Shown here in pieces: positions 15,845 through 25,079 of a stretch of 64,000 nt of DNA. Under the pieces are notes generated by a model. It had not been told where the DNA came from, did not search any database, and saw only the letters and a list, made by a program, of their open reading frames with translations. Positions within the stretch are counted from its first letter, which is position 1, and every line of letters starts with the position of its first letter. Where the stretch lies: NCBI GenBank assembly GCA_964580465.1, contig CAZOKJ010000002.1, forward strand, positions 1 to 64,000, given 5' to 3'. A program made the translations under genes and the position numbers. The stretch comes from Taishania sp964580465. Lineage in GTDB: Bacteria; Bacteroidota; Bacteroidia; Flavobacteriales_D; Crocinitomicaceae.

Positions 15845-17941
15845 ATGATGCGTTCAATACTTTTTACAGCCGCTTTGTGTATCGGCCCGAGCATGATTTT
15901 TGCACAGCACAACTATCCAATGACTAAAAAAGTACAACATGAGGATAATTATTTTGGCGTTCAAGTTGCAGATCCTTACCGTTGGTTGGAAGATGATCGT
16001 GCGCAAGACACAAAAGAATGGGTTGGTTCTGAGGTTCAATTTACGCAAAACTATCTTTCTCAAATCCCCTTTTTAGATGAGTTAAAAAATCAACTTCGCG
16101 ATAAATGGAATTACGAAAAAATTAGTGCTCCTTTTGAAGTGGGGAAATATACTTATTACTATAAAAACAATGGTTTACAAGCGCAATCTGTGTTGTATCG
16201 AAAAGACAAGAAAGGTGTAGAAGAGGTGTTTTTAGACCCTAATAAGTTCTCAAAAGATGGTACTACTTCTTTAGCAAATCTTTCTTTTAGTAACAAGGGT
16301 AAATTAGTTGCTTATTCTATCTCTGTTGGAGGTAGTGACTGGAATAAAATCATTGTGATGGACGTCGCTACTAAACAAATCATTGGCGATACTTTGGTAG
16401 ATGTTAAATTCTCAGGTATTTCTTGGAAAGGCAACGAAGGGTTTTATTATTCAAGCTATGATAAACCAGATGGAAGTGAATTGTCTGCAAAAACAGACAT
16501 GCACAAGGTCTATTTTCATAAAATGAACACTCCGCAAAAAGAAGATGAACTTGTTGTGGGAGGAAATGAGTTTAAACGTCGTTACATCAGTGCTTATTTG
16601 TCAAAAGATGAACGTTATTTAATTATTTCGGCGGCGAACACAACTTATGGTAATGAATTGTACGTAAAGGACATTAAAAAGAACGGACCAATGATTGCTT
16701 TGCAAGAAGGTTACACAAGTCGTTCATCTGTTATTGATTCAAAGAAAGATGTGTTTTATTTGTTGACAGATAAAAATGCTCCTAATCAACGATTGGTGAA
16801 AGTTTCTTTGAAAAATCCAACTGTTTGGACAGATGTCATTGCAGAAACTGAAAATGTATTATCGATTTCTACTGGTGGTGGTTACATATTTGCAAGCTAC
16901 ATGAAAGATGCTATTTCGTATGTGGTTCAACACAAATACGATGGTTCTATTGTTCGTCAAGTTAACTTGCCAGGAAAAGGAACAGTTGGTGGATTTGGTG
17001 GCAAGCAAAAACAAAAAGAAGTGTACTTTACTTTTGCTAATTACATTACCCCGGGTTCTATTTACAAATACAATGTCAAAACAGGTGCGTCTGAATTGTA
17101 TCAACGTCCAGCAGTGAAATTTAACCCAGATGATTTTGTGAGTGAGCAAGTTTTTTATACTTCAAAAGATGGTACAAAGGTTCCAATGACAATCAGCTAC
17201 AAAAAAGGCTTGCAATTAAATGGTAAAAACCCAACTATATTGTATTCTTATGGAGGTTTTAACATCAGTTTACAACCTTCATTCTCAGTTGTAAACGCTG
17301 TGTGGATGGAAAATGGTGGTATTTATGCTGTTCCAAACATCCGAGGAGGTGGTGAATACGGTAAAAAATGGCACGATGCTGGTACTAAAATGCAAAAGAA
17401 AAATGTATTTGAAGACTTCATTGCTGCTGGAGAATACTTAAAAGAAAAAGGATATACTTCGACGGAATACATGGCAATTTCAGGACGCTCAAATGGAGGG
17501 CTATTAGTTGGTGCAACGATGACTATGCAACCAGATTTTGCAAAAGTAGCATTTCCAGGTGTAGGTGTATTGGACATGTTGCGCTATAACAAATTTACTG
17601 CTGGCGCTGGCTGGGCTTACGATTATGGAACAGCTGAAGATAGCAAAGAAATGTTTGAATACTTGAAATCATACTCACCTGTTCACAACGTGAAAAAAGG
17701 TGTGTGTTATCCTTCAACAATGGTAATTACTAGTGACCACGATGATAGAGTTGTTCCTGCTCACTCATTCAAATTTGGAGCTGAATTGCAAGAAAAACAA
17801 GGTTGTTCAAATCCTATTTTAGTTCGTATTGAAGTGAATGCTGGTCATGGTGCTGGACGTTCAACGGAACAGGTGATTAGCGAAAACGCCGATTTACTTG
17901 GTTTTGCTCTATATGAAATGGGAATTAGAAAGTTGAAATGA
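15845..17941 (+). CDS. Prolyl oligopeptidase family serine peptidase (S9A)
   Basis: A 698-aa exported peptidase. The signal peptide MMRSILFTAALCIGPSMIFAQ follows the chosen ATG. The frame is open upstream to 15674, but those 57 codons overlap the copA operon promoter and lack signal-like order. A seven-bladed propeller (roughly residues 80-410) precedes the alpha/beta-hydrolase domain. The catalytic triad is visible: Ser in GRSNGG, Asp in TSDHDDRVVP, His in NAGHGAG. PYRWLEDD near the N-terminus is the S9A hallmark. It cleaves proline-containing peptides, probably in the periplasm. Confidence 0.92.
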   Translation: MMRSILFTAALCIGPSMIFAQHNYPMTKKVQHEDNYFGVQVADPYRWLEDDRAQDTKEWVGSEVQFTQNYLSQIPFLDELKNQLRDKWNYEKISAPFEVGKYTYYYKNNGLQAQSVLYRKDKKGVEEVFLDPNKFSKDGTTSLANLSFSNKGKLVAYSISVGGSDWNKIIVMDVATKQIIGDTLVDVKFSGISWKGNEGFYYSSYDKPDGSELSAKTDMHKVYFHKMNTPQKEDELVVGGNEFKRRYISAYLSKDERYLIISAANTTYGNELYVKDIKKNGPMIALQEGYTSRSSVIDSKKDVFYLLTDKNAPNQRLVKVSLKNPTVWTDVIAETENVLSISTGGGYIFASYMKDAISYVVQHKYDGSIVRQVNLPGKGTVGGFGGKQKQKEVYFTFANYITPGSIYKYNVKTGASELYQRPAVKFNPDDFVSEQVFYTSKDGTKVPMTISYKKGLQLNGKNPTILYSYGGFNISLQPSFSVVNAVWMENGGIYAVPNIRGGGEYGKKWHDAGTKMQKKNVFEDFIAAGEYLKEKGYTSTEYMAISGRSNGGLLVGATMTMQPDFAKVAFPGVGVLDMLRYNKFTAGAGWAYDYGTAEDSKEMFEYLKSYSPVHNVKKGVCYPSTMVITSDHDDRVVPAHSFKFGAELQEKQGCSNPILVRIEVNAGHGAGRSTEQVISENADLLGFALYEMGIRKLK

Positions 17942-18010
17942 TGAATGCAGAATGCAGAGTTAAGAATGTAGAGTGATGTTACCTGTTAAGTCAACCGTTA
18001 TAAAAACTAA

Positions 18011-19042
18011 ATGACATCTTCTATAAGTATTGAAAGCTATTTGAACATGCAAGGGGAAGTTCCTTTGCTAGACATTCGTACGCCGCTTGAATTTGAAAGT
18101 GGACATATTCCAACAGCAATCAATTTACCTATTTTTACAAACGAAGAGCGGGTGTTAATAGGAACAAAATACAAAAAAGTAAGTCGAGAAGCTGCTATTT
18201 TACTTGGTTTTGATTTTGTAGGTCCTAAGTTCAGAGGTTTCATTGAGCAAGCATTAAAAATAGCTCCAAACAAGAAAGTAGTTGTTCATTGTTGGCGTGG
18301 TGGAATGCGTAGTTCTGCTATGGCTTGGGCACTTGATTTTTATGGGTTTGAGGTCAGCATCATTCAGGGAGGGTATAAAAGTTATCGCAATTGGGTGTTG
18401 CAACAGTTTGAACGAACCTATCAAATGATGATTTTGGGGGGAATGACTGGCTGCCATAAAACGGAGATTTTACATGCTCTAAAACAACAAGGTCATCAAA
18501 TGGTTGATTTAGAAGAATTGGCTAACCATCAAGGTTCTGCCTATGGAAGTATGAATTCTAAAATTCAACCAACGCAGGAGCAGTTTGAAAATCAGCTGGC
18601 AACAGTTTTGAGTCACATAAATACTGATCAATTACTTTGGGTAGAAGATGAAAGTTCTGCCATAGGAAGTATTGGTATCCCTCATACGTTTAGGAAACAA
18701 ATGCGGGAAGCACCTATGATAGAGTTGCGTTTGGATATAAATCAACGCATTGATTTCCTAGAGCAAGAATACGGCGTTTTGGATAAACAATTTTTAATTG
18801 AAGCCACTGAACATATTCGTAAACGTTTAGGAAACGAACTAACAGAAGAAGCTATTGCAGCGATTCAAAATAATGAAATTCGAACATTTATTAGAATTGT
18901 TTTGTTCTACTATGATCGTGTTTATCAAAAGGCGCAATTAAAAAAAGAAACAACAGCCATTCACCAATTACCTCTAAACTACACCACAGCAGAGAATGCA
19001 GCAAACGATTTAATTCAATTTTTTAACACATTAAAGCAATAA
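18011..19042 (+). CDS. mnmH: tRNA 2-selenouridine synthase (rhodanese domain plus P-loop)
   Basis: A 343-aa cytosolic enzyme that converts 2-thiouridine at the wobble position of certain tRNAs to 2-selenouridine through a geranylated intermediate. The N-terminal rhodanese domain has LLDIRTPLEFESGHI and the active-site Cys94 in HCWRGGMRSS. A Walker A-like loop GGMTGCHKT spans residues 143-151. Length is slightly short of the usual 350-370. It is followed two bases later by selD, which makes its selenophosphate donor, so the two form an operon. Confidence 0.94.
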   Translation: MTSSISIESYLNMQGEVPLLDIRTPLEFESGHIPTAINLPIFTNEERVLIGTKYKKVSREAAILLGFDFVGPKFRGFIEQALKIAPNKKVVVHCWRGGMRSSAMAWALDFYGFEVSIIQGGYKSYRNWVLQQFERTYQMMILGGMTGCHKTEILHALKQQGHQMVDLEELANHQGSAYGSMNSKIQPTQEQFENQLATVLSHINTDQLLWVEDESSAIGSIGIPHTFRKQMREAPMIELRLDINQRIDFLEQEYGVLDKQFLIEATEHIRKRLGNELTEEAIAAIQNNEIRTFIRIVLFYYDRVYQKAQLKKETTAIHQLPLNYTTAENAANDLIQFFNTLKQ

Positions 19043-19044
19043 GT

Positions 19045-20085
19045 ATGAAGTCAGACAATGTAAAATTAACCATGTATTCTCACGGAGCAGGATGTGGGTG
19101 TAAAATTGCCCCTTCCGTTCTTGATAAAGTATTAGATGGAGCAGTTTCTTCTTTCGTTGATCCCAACTTATTGGTAGGCAATAGCGAGCGAGACGATGCA
19201 GCTGTATTGGATATGGGAAATGGCACAGCTTTGATTTCTACAACAGATTTTTTTATGCCCATCGTTGATGATGCGTATGATTTTGGTCGCATTGCTGCAA
19301 CAAATGCATTAAGTGATGTATATGCAATGGGCGGTAAACCGATCTTAGCTTTGGCTATTTTAGGATGGCCGGTGAATCGTTTGGCGCCTGAATTGGCTCA
19401 ACGTGTAATGGATGGCGCAAAAGCCGTTTGTGCTGAAGCAGGAATCACCATTGCAGGTGGACATAGCATTGATAGTCCAGAGCCTATTTTTGGATTGTCT
19501 GTAAATGGAATTGTTCAGAAAGAACAATTGAAAAAGAATGCAGGAGCACAAGTCGGAGATTATTTGTATTTAACGAAACCGTTGGGGGTTGGTGTTTTGT
19601 CAACAGCACAAAAAAATGGACAATTATTACCCGAAGATTTAGAAAAAATGGTGGCTCAAATGACACATTTGAATCGCTTTGGTGAAGTAATTTCTGTGAA
19701 TGAAGGCGTAACAGCCATGACAGACGTAACAGGTTTTGGTTTGCTAGGGCACTTAATCGAAATGTGCGAAGGAAGCAATGTTACGGCTGAAATTCAACAT
19801 GATAAACTTCCAATTATTGACCGTTTGGATTATTATTTCTCTAAAAATTGCATGCCAAGCGGTACAGATAGAAATTGGAACAGTTATTCACATAAGGTTG
19901 TGTTGTCCAACGAAGAACATAGAAAAGTGTTGGCAGATCCTCAAACAAGTGGTGGTCTTTTGATTGCAGTAAGACCTGATTTCACCACAAAATTTGAATC
20001 TTTAGCAAAAGAACATGGTTATGATTTAAAATCGTTTGGATCATTCATAACAAGAGAAGATGAGCTATCAGTGCGTGTACGCTAA
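19045..20085 (+). CDS. selD: Selenide, water dikinase (selenophosphate synthetase)
   Basis: A 346-aa enzyme making selenophosphate from selenide and ATP. The N-terminal YSHGAGCGCKI places Cys17 and Lys20 at the same positions as in E. coli SelD; the active site is Cys, not selenocysteine. Further signatures are ISTTDFFMPIVDD, AGGHSIDSPEP and DPQTSGGLL. The only selenium-using partner in the window is mnmH directly upstream. This context suggests selenium is used for tRNA modification; selA/selB are not seen here but could lie elsewhere. It ends ten bases from the convergent MMPL gene. Confidence 0.95.
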   Translation: MKSDNVKLTMYSHGAGCGCKIAPSVLDKVLDGAVSSFVDPNLLVGNSERDDAAVLDMGNGTALISTTDFFMPIVDDAYDFGRIAATNALSDVYAMGGKPILALAILGWPVNRLAPELAQRVMDGAKAVCAEAGITIAGGHSIDSPEPIFGLSVNGIVQKEQLKKNAGAQVGDYLYLTKPLGVGVLSTAQKNGQLLPEDLEKMVAQMTHLNRFGEVISVNEGVTAMTDVTGFGLLGHLIEMCEGSNVTAEIQHDKLPIIDRLDYYFSKNCMPSGTDRNWNSYSHKVVLSNEEHRKVLADPQTSGGLLIAVRPDFTTKFESLAKEHGYDLKSFGSFITREDELSVRVR

Positions 20086-20095
20086 GTAAGTTATT

Positions 20096-22699
20096 TTACT
20101 TTTCTTCTTCGTCGTCGTCATTGGTCAACTTCTCGATGTCTTCATCATATACGTCTAAGAACGATTCATTCAAAGTGTCTTTAGACATCCTTTTTTCTAG
20201 GGATAATAGAATAGAAGGCACTAGGATGAGGTTAATACAAACAGCCACTAATAAGGTCATTGACACTAAGATTCCCAATACTTTTGTGCCTCCAAATTGT
20301 GAAAGCATGAAAACAGAGAAACCAAAGAAAAGAATGATAGAAGTGTAGAACATCCCTAAGCCAGATTCTTTTAACGCTTCAATAATACTTTCTTTTGAAG
20401 TCCACTTGTTGCTCTTTAATTCTTGGCGATATTTTGCTAAAAAGTGAACAGAGTCATCAGCTGTGATTCCGAAAGAAATGTTGAAAACCAACAAAGTAGA
20501 AGGCTTTAAAGGTATTCCCATGAATCCCATTACTCCACCAGTGATTAACAAAGGAATGAGATTGGGAACCAACGAAATAAACACCATTGACCAAGATCGA
20601 AATAAGAGCGCCATTAATAAACCAACAGTCACAACAGCAAAAACGATACCTTCTAATAAGCTATCTACTAGATAAATAGTTCCTTCGGCAGCTACAACAG
20701 CGGTTCCAGTAACAGACGCCTCATAATACGATTTATCAATCGCTTTTCTCAGGTATTTGTTAAAGTTAGCATCTTCATAATGTGCTTGTAACCTTTTTAA
20801 GGAAGGTGTAACTTTTACATGATTGTCATTCATAATGTTGACGAGTTCATGCATCACGTCAGCATTGGTTAAAATAGAATCAATGTAATTTTTTTGCCCA
20901 GCTACAGCATACGAATAAGCTGTTTCTAAAAATGTTTTGTTTGGATTTAATATGGAATCTACTTCTCGTTTTACATGAGCAGTTTTGTCGCTAATTTCAT
21001 AAGAACCCAAATCTTTAATCTGCATTCTTACGCGCATGCAAGTATTAGTTGTGTCTAAAAGTTCTTTTATTTTTAATGAATTATTGATGCTTGTTACATC
21101 AAAATTGCTAATGTATGATTCAATGATTTTTTTATCTTTTTCATCAAACAATGAATATTTTGCTGTATCATTGCCATAATAAGCCATATTGATTCCCTTC
21201 ATAAAATCTACAATAGATACACTTTTTGAAAGGACAGAATCGTGCGCATAGAATTGTTGTATTTGCTCAATTTTTTTCAACGTGGCATGTGAATACAAGC
21301 GATCTTTATCTTTATAATCTACAATTACTTCAAAAGGGATAGAACCCCCAAAGTGATCTTCTATAAAATGCAAATCACGAATAATCTGGTGGTCTTTTGC
21401 TAAATCTCCAGTAATATTTCCCGTTGCTTTTACTTTAGTTATCCCCCAAATACTAAACCCAATGGTAATAATAGTCAATGCGTAAATTAACTTTCTTCTG
21501 TATTCAACGAGGTAAATCATTCCATTTAACACCTTTAATACTGGTCCGCCATCTAAGTGACGCAATTGTTTTTGCGTTGGTTTTTTTGACAAGGTGGAGA
21601 TAATTGGCTGTAGAGTAATTGATAAAAAGAATAAAACAAGAATGTTCATGGAAGCAATAATCCCAAACTCCATTAATTTTTCGGAGTTGGTAAATGCAAG
21701 TGTAAAGAACCCTAAAGCTGTAATGATATTGGTTGTGAGCGTAGAAGTACCCACCTTTTTAATAACATGTGTAATGGCTCTGATTTTGTTTCCATGATGT
21801 TTGATTTCTTGATGGAATTTGGTCATCAAAAACACGCAGTTAGGTGTTCCAATGACAATCATCAATGGAGGAATTAAAGCCATCAGTACGGAAATATGGA
21901 AACCAAAAAGTGCGATGCTACCTAGTGACCAAATAACAGCAATGGAAATAACTAAGTTACAAATAAAAACGACCCTCGCTGAACGGAAAATAAGATAGGT
22001 TAAAAGAGAAGTAACTAAAATAGATAATGCAATAAAGATGTACATTTCTGCAATGATGCGTTTGCTAATAACCACACGAATATGTGGCAAACCTGCAAAA
22101 TGTACTTTATTAAAATAGGCTTCATAGCTCTCTGCTAATTTCTCTATTTTTAGTACAACATTGGCTTTTTGTTGGTCTGACAAATAATCTTCTTGCACAT
22201 GTACCATCATCAAAGAAACATTGGTACTATCATTGTACAAAACATTCTTATAAAAAGGAACTTGCTTGACTTCTTTTTTAATTTGTTCAATAGATTTTTC
22301 TTGAAAGCGTGTGTCAGAAAATATCTTGCGAACATCAAATGATTTTTTGTCAGCGCTATTTTCAATATTGTAGAGTGTTGCTTCTGAAACAACTCCTTGC
22401 ACACCATCAAACATGAGAATAGAATCACCCAATTCTTTCCATTTTAGCAAAATGTCTTGCGTAAAGAGAGAATCTGTTTGAATGGCTAAAACTAAAGCAC
22501 CGCCTTCTTCACCAAATTGTTCTTTGAACTTAATATAGTCCATTTTTGCGGGTGATTCTTTTGGTAAGATAAAGCCGTATTTATTGTCGAGTTTTAAATT
22601 TGTAGCAGCTTCATAGCCAAAGAACACTGTCAATAGCGTAATTACTCCAATGATGAAGTACTTAAACCTGAGGATGATATTTGCTATAAAATGCCACAT
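20096..22699 (-). CDS. MMPL/RND-family membrane protein (putative exporter)
   Basis: An 867-aa inner-membrane protein with the two-fold RND layout. TM1 is near the N-terminus (YFIIGVITLLTVFFGYEA). A periplasmic loop follows to about residue 215, then five or so helices. The same pattern repeats from about residue 400 (LIYALTIITIGFSIWGI). The second half has FNISFGITADDSVHFLAKYR, the SSD/MMPL signature with paired acidic residues. This family exports lipids or hydrophobic compounds; the substrate is not inferable. The C-terminus is acidic. No membrane-fusion or outer-membrane partner is adjacent. A TATTTTTG box is ten bases before its ATG. Confidence 0.85.
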   Translation of the reverse strand: MWHFIANIILRFKYFIIGVITLLTVFFGYEAATNLKLDNKYGFILPKESPAKMDYIKFKEQFGEEGGALVLAIQTDSLFTQDILLKWKELGDSILMFDGVQGVVSEATLYNIENSADKKSFDVRKIFSDTRFQEKSIEQIKKEVKQVPFYKNVLYNDSTNVSLMMVHVQEDYLSDQQKANVVLKIEKLAESYEAYFNKVHFAGLPHIRVVISKRIIAEMYIFIALSILVTSLLTYLIFRSARVVFICNLVISIAVIWSLGSIALFGFHISVLMALIPPLMIVIGTPNCVFLMTKFHQEIKHHGNKIRAITHVIKKVGTSTLTTNIITALGFFTLAFTNSEKLMEFGIIASMNILVLFFLSITLQPIISTLSKKPTQKQLRHLDGGPVLKVLNGMIYLVEYRRKLIYALTIITIGFSIWGITKVKATGNITGDLAKDHQIIRDLHFIEDHFGGSIPFEVIVDYKDKDRLYSHATLKKIEQIQQFYAHDSVLSKSVSIVDFMKGINMAYYGNDTAKYSLFDEKDKKIIESYISNFDVTSINNSLKIKELLDTTNTCMRVRMQIKDLGSYEISDKTAHVKREVDSILNPNKTFLETAYSYAVAGQKNYIDSILTNADVMHELVNIMNDNHVKVTPSLKRLQAHYEDANFNKYLRKAIDKSYYEASVTGTAVVAAEGTIYLVDSLLEGIVFAVVTVGLLMALLFRSWSMVFISLVPNLIPLLITGGVMGFMGIPLKPSTLLVFNISFGITADDSVHFLAKYRQELKSNKWTSKESIIEALKESGLGMFYTSIILFFGFSVFMLSQFGGTKVLGILVSMTLLVAVCINLILVPSILLSLEKRMSKDTLNESFLDVYDEDIEKLTNDDDEEEK

Positions 22700-22709
22700 A
22701 TTGCTTACG

Positions 22710-22717
22710 CAAAAATA
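22710..22717 (-). promoter_or_regulatory. -7 promoter box of the MMPL gene
   Basis: TATTTTTG on the minus strand, ten bases upstream of the ATG at 22699, implying a very short leader. Confidence 0.5.
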
Positions 22718-22863
22718 GATTGGGTCTAAAATTAAGTAAAATCCGCGCCTAATCTTAACAAATTGGAAGGTTTTTTCAGTTGTTCAGTGTTAATAAAAGT
22801 GAAATTGAGGTTTTTTTTGTCTGAACTATAAAAAAAATGAGGCGATGTCCAAAAAGTGACGAA

Positions 22864-22883
22864 CTGAACTTCGACAAGCTCAG
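22864..22883. repeat. Short palindromic repeat of the ACTGAGCTTGTCGAAG type
   Basis: CTGAACTTCGACAAGCTCAG folds as a hairpin with one mismatch and a CGAC loop. On the minus strand it gives the characteristic TELVEVQ translation. This 20-base motif recurs in many unrelated bacterial genomes as an intergenic repeat. Only one copy was noticed here. Confidence 0.55.
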
Positions 22884-23020
22884 TGCGGGCGTTGTTGTGA
22901 TACCTTCGGTGCATACTTTGCAAGTCAAATATCAGCAAAAGTCATCATGATGATGCTATTATGACTCCTTTTGCTTCATTTTCAATACCTTGCATTTCAT
23001 TTATTTTTGAACACCTTAAA

Positions 23021-23058
23021 AGAAAAAGAGAGTGTCTGACTTTTCAGACACCCTCTCT
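23021..23058 (-). terminator. Intrinsic terminator of the secG operon
   Basis: On the minus strand AGAGAGGGTGTCTGA pairs with TCAGACACTCTCT around an AAAG loop, with a two-base bulge, followed by a T-rich tract. It lies 23 bases after the secG stop codon. Confidence 0.85.
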
Positions 23059-23080
23059 ATTTAATCGTACTTTTATTCAA

Positions 23081-23401
23081 TTATTGAGCTGGAGCTTGCT
23101 CAGTTCCTGTTGCAGGTTGTTGAGCTTGTCCCTCTGCTTGTTCTGTTTGCGTTTGCGTTTGAACTGGTGTTGGCTCGAATGATTTTGATCTGATTGTCAA
23201 AATAATACTTAACACAGCAATAATTCCAGCTAATGACCAAGTAGCTTTATCGATAAAGTCATTTGTTTTTTGTACGCCACCTAATTGTGTTGCAGCTCCA
23301 AAGTCTGAGCTCAAACCTCCACCCTTAGGGTTTTGTACAAATACCACTAAAATAAGCAAGATGCTTGATAAGATGATTAAAACAGTAATTAATGTATTCA
23401 T
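23081..23401 (-). CDS. secG: Preprotein translocase subunit SecG
   Basis: A 106-aa two-helix inner-membrane protein of the SecYEG channel. The first helix (LITVLIILSSILLILVVFV) is followed by the conserved cytoplasmic loop QNPKGGGLSSDFG, and the second helix is WSLAGIIAVLSIILTI. The tail is Gln/Thr/Pro-rich, as is common in Bacteroidota SecG. It is the last gene of the miaB operon and ends at a strong terminator. Confidence 0.95.
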   Translation of the reverse strand: MNTLITVLIILSSILLILVVFVQNPKGGGLSSDFGAATQLGGVQKTNDFIDKATWSLAGIIAVLSIILTIRSKSFEPTPVQTQTQTEQAEGQAQQPATGTEQAPAQ

Positions 23402-23406
23402 CGTGT

Positions 23407-24555
23407 TTAAGTATTAATTTTTTTAGTTAAATCTTCAATTAAAGATGCAAAGTAAAGCTTTTTTTCTGGAAAAATCAACATTAATTGTTCATAAGCGTAA
23501 ATTGCTCTGCTAAAATTACCTTGTGCAACAAAGATTTTTGCAAGGGTCTCACTTACTGGAAGCCTTGTATCATCAAGACTTTCTTTCGCTTTTTTGGTCG
23601 GATTGAAGAACTCATTTTTATCAGTTCTATCTTCAAACAATTTTTCTTTTTCTATTGAAATTTTTGGTTTATTTTCAATAAATTGATCAATTATGGCTTT
23701 CTTTTCTTGTTTTGTGCTTGCAGAAATTTCCTTATTTATTGCTTCAATTTTTGGTTTTGAACTGTTGCTTTGATGCAACCATGAAGTAAAACTTTTTGGA
23801 CCATTTTGCGCTTTTTCTATAGCAACTTCTACTTGTGTTTTTTTCTGAGTAAGCGCCTCAATTAATCGTTGACGTTCTTGCTCTTTTTCTTCTTGTTCAC
23901 GCTTTTTTTCTTCTGCTTCGAGTGAATAAACTGGAGCTTGAAGTGACAATTCGTCCAATAGTTCATCAGGTAATGATGGTAAAGTTGATACTGACTCTTC
24001 TTCAATTTCTTCGGTACTTATTGCTGTAGCAATATCCTCCTGACCTTCTTCAATTGGTGTTTCGGGTAGTACATCCTCCGCTGGCTGTACTGGAGTTGTT
24101 ACTTCAATCTCAGGTACTACATCATGCGTTTTTTCTATTTCTACCAGTTCAGTGTTTATTTCTTCTGCTTTTTCTGACTGTTCGCTTGAAGCAATAATCG
24201 TTTTTGATTCTTCTTTTATTTGGGGTTGCTCTACTTCTTGTTTTACAGGTATTTCTTCCGCAATTGGTGCAATAATTGCCGCTTCTGAAAGTTTTTCTTC
24301 TTTGTAAAGTGGGGCACTCGCTTTAGCGTACAATAAATCATATAAAACGCTTCTATCTGTGATTCGATAGGCGTAGTTTTGCAATTCTTGATCTAAACGA
24401 ACATCATTGGTTTGCGCTAAAGCTTTTAAGTAAAGTAGCGGAAAAGTTTGTGAAAATGGATAACGTTCACACAATTGTTTCAATGAATCAATGTCCTCTG
24501 AGCGACTGATTTCAGGTTGCTTTATACGAGCTGCTATTTCTGTTAAATTCAACAT
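23407..24555 (-). CDS. TPR-like protein with long acidic linker
   Basis: A 382-aa cytosolic protein without signal peptide. The start is the ATG at 24555, which overlaps the lptE stop as TAATG; an alternative TTG six bases upstream is less likely. The N-terminal 75 residues are helical (LKQLCERYPFSQTFPLLYLKAL). A long Glu/Pro/Val-rich, low-complexity region runs to about residue 200. Charged coiled-coil segments follow (EEKKREQEEKEQERQRLIE), then a C-terminal TPR-like hairpin (LAKIFVAQGNFSRAIYAYEQL). It sits between lptE and secG in a conserved envelope operon. No enzymatic function can be assigned. Confidence 0.75.
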   Translation of the reverse strand: MLNLTEIAARIKQPEISRSEDIDSLKQLCERYPFSQTFPLLYLKALAQTNDVRLDQELQNYAYRITDRSVLYDLLYAKASAPLYKEEKLSEAAIIAPIAEEIPVKQEVEQPQIKEESKTIIASSEQSEKAEEINTELVEIEKTHDVVPEIEVTTPVQPAEDVLPETPIEEGQEDIATAISTEEIEEESVSTLPSLPDELLDELSLQAPVYSLEAEEKKREQEEKEQERQRLIEALTQKKTQVEVAIEKAQNGPKSFTSWLHQSNSSKPKIEAINKEISASTKQEKKAIIDQFIENKPKISIEKEKLFEDRTDKNEFFNPTKKAKESLDDTRLPVSETLAKIFVAQGNFSRAIYAYEQLMLIFPEKKLYFASLIEDLTKKINT

Positions 24556-25079
24556 TACCAATTAGATAAAATTTGATTAATGAGGTCTTGAAGAATTTGA
24601 GCATTGATTTCACTCAACAATTGACTTTCCACTGAGGAAATATCTGTGTTGGCATTAAAATCTGCAAAACGCGTACTTACCATTTTCATTTCATGTGTAT
24701 AATTTTCAGACGCACATTCAAAATAAATGTTCATTGCAACAGAAACGCTTAATCTATTTTGTGAGGCATTATCCCCTTGCTGCAAAGCGATTGGACTAAC
24801 GGTGTAATTCGTAATTTTCCCGTTGATAGTTACTTGCGGTTTATTGGTATTACTCGCTATTAACAATCGTGTATTGTTTTGTAAACCAGCTTTTAGCGCT
24901 TCTGTTAGTTCAATTGAGTAATTAATTGGAGCATTGGCAGCACTAATTTCTAATTGGTCAATTTCAAAGTATTTCAAACATGGATTTAATGAGCCTTTAT
25001 CATTAAATGACACACTTGTAGGCCAACAAGAAGTTAATCCTACTAGTAGTATCAATGATATGACCACTAAATGTTTCAT
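24555..25079 (-). CDS. lptE: LPS-assembly lipoprotein LptE, Bacteroidota type
   Basis: A 174-aa outer-membrane lipoprotein with lipobox LVGLTSC (Cys18). The start of the mature protein and the KYFEIDQLEISAANAP segment match Bacteroidota LptE, the partner of LptD in inserting lipopolysaccharide. The fold predicted is two beta sheets and helices, as in LptE. It overlaps the sigma-54 activator by four bases and the downstream TPR gene by one, so translation is coupled. Assignment relies partly on this conserved gene neighbourhood. Confidence 0.85.
   Translation of the reverse strand: MKHLVVISLILLVGLTSCWPTSVSFNDKGSLNPCLKYFEIDQLEISAANAPINYSIELTEALKAGLQNNTRLLIASNTNKPQVTINGKITNYTVSPIALQQGDNASQNRLSVSVAMNIYFECASENYTHEMKMVSTRFADFNANTDISSVESQLLSEINAQILQDLINQILSNW

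Larger units (their letters stand above)
22700..23080. other. Intergenic region between MMPL gene and secG
   Basis: This 381-base gap holds the MMPL promoter box at 22710-22717, a CTTCGACAAGCTCAG-type short palindrome at 22864-22883, and the secG terminator at 23021-23058. Reading frames here look non-coding. Confidence 0.5.

Noticed and set aside
17944..17985. Short GAATGCA/GAATGTA direct repeats after the prolyl oligopeptidase gene
   Set aside because: Too short and degenerate to separate from low-complexity sequence with one locus only.
19045..20085. Selenocysteine in SelD
   Set aside because: The active-site codon gives Cys17; there is no in-frame TGA.
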